Shown: positions 34,593 through 34,928 of the stretch, piece after piece | How the letters are laid out: each line of letters starts with the position of its first letter | How positions within the stretch are numbered: position 1 is the first letter of the stretch | From: Magnetococcales bacterium HA3dbin3 | GTDB taxonomy: Bacteria; Pseudomonadota; Magnetococcia; Magnetococcales; DC0425bin3 | Assembly: GCA_002753495.1 (NCBI GenBank) | Contig: PEAJ01000008.1 | Span: 1-34,928 of the forward strand | DNA: 34,928 nt | Direction of reading: 5' to 3' | Translations under genes and position numbers: made by a program | The notes under the pieces: generated by a model | Database searches by the model: none | What the model was told of the DNA's origin: nothing | The model's input: the letters and a program-made list of their open reading frames with translations, nothing else

Positions 34593-34928
34593 TCAGCGCG
34601 CCACCTTCTCCTGACGCCTCTGGACGTAGCCGCTGCGCACCGCGATGTAGGGATCGAGAGTCGCCGTGCGCAGGGTTTGAAACTCCTCAAGCCGGAGCGA
34701 AATCTCATTGACCTTGGCAAAGGTGCGAATGGCCAGCCGGTCCCAAAAGTCGTCGGGCTTGTAGTTCAGGGGATCGAGGAAGGCGTCGCCAATTTCGCCG
34801 ACACTGTCGCGCGCATTGGAGGGACCAAAAACGGGCCAGACGACGTAAGGTCCGTTACCGATACCGTAACGACCAAGCGTCTGGCCGAGATCGGACTCGC
34901 TGCTGTGCAGGTTGAAATGCAGGGAAGC
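34593..34928 (-). CDS. mlaA: Outer-membrane lipid asymmetry lipoprotein MlaA (VacJ), C-terminal part
   Basis: The frame is open to the window edge, so only the last 111 residues are present. SDLGQTLGRYGIGNGPYVVW, VFGPSNARDSVGEIGDAFLD and DPLNYKPDDFW are the conserved MlaA core; the tail ends EKVAR. MlaA sits in the outer membrane with porins and removes misplaced phospholipids from the outer leaflet, passing them to MlaC. The start and lipobox lie outside the window, as would any mlaC or mlaBDEF genes. Confidence 0.93.
   Translation of the reverse strand, partial: ASLHFNLHSSESDLGQTLGRYGIGNGPYVVWPVFGPSNARDSVGEIGDAFLDPLNYKPDDFWDRLAIRTFAKVNEISLRLEEFQTLRTATLDPYIAVRSGYVQRRQEKVAR

Overview
The window is a high-GC stretch from a Gram-negative, polarly flagellated bacterium. 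Outer-membrane genes (mlaA, a lipoprotein), the flhA-flhF-flhG-fliA order, CheX, the YdcH-like DUF465 protein and the large soluble MutS all fit a proteobacterium. A deep-branching lineage such as the Magnetococcales would be compatible, but that placement is a guess from gene content. I computed no composition statistics. No rRNA, tRNA, CRISPR array, transposase or prophage gene was seen.

Layout. 1-8152 is housekeeping: the 3' part of ychF, then minus-strand genes for a gamma-carbonic anhydrase, a SPOR-domain cell-envelope protein, mutS, a small unknown membrane protein, cysC, a DUF465 protein and rnhA. The unknown membrane protein, mutS and the SPOR gene are packed within a few bases of each other behind one promoter candidate. 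8153-8932 is mostly non-coding, with one weak small-gene candidate and a copy of a dispersed repeat. 8933-13716 holds two adjacent hybrid sensor kinases; the first ends in an HPt domain and the second has none. 13953-22109 is a motility block: flhA, flhF, flhG, fliA, a DUF2802-like gene, a DUF3124 secreted protein, a FliK-like gene and flhX. A convergent cheX follows. 23066-26475 is a divergent glycosylation pair: a large polytopic membrane protein of GT-C type and a GtrB/ArnC-like polyprenyl-phosphate glycosyltransferase. 26902-29133 is glgB. 29509-34928 is a minus-strand envelope block: mlaA (truncated by the window edge), a lipoprotein, a TPR/octad-repeat protein, an L,D-transpeptidase, a NUDIX hydrolase and a secreted Pro-rich protein.

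How it fits together. FlhF, FlhG, FlhA and FliA set the position, number, export and late transcription of flagella; the FliK-like and FlhX proteins are likely export accessories. The tandem kinases could form a phosphorelay using the single HPt. The L,D-transpeptidase and the TPR protein carry the same kind of NTF2-like C-terminal domain and probably work on the same envelope process.

The most notable non-gene signal is a dispersed, roughly 125-bp inverted-repeat element present in six copies (640, 8733, 13738, 22741, 26700 and 32051). Two copies touch a stop codon, and one appears to supply part of a promoter for the first kinase. Other unusual signals are twelve strict 8-residue repeats in the TPR protein, a 48-bp tandem duplication at the glycosyltransferase start, a 45-bp duplication in flhF, and two promoter candidates whose -35/-10 spacers contain palindromes.
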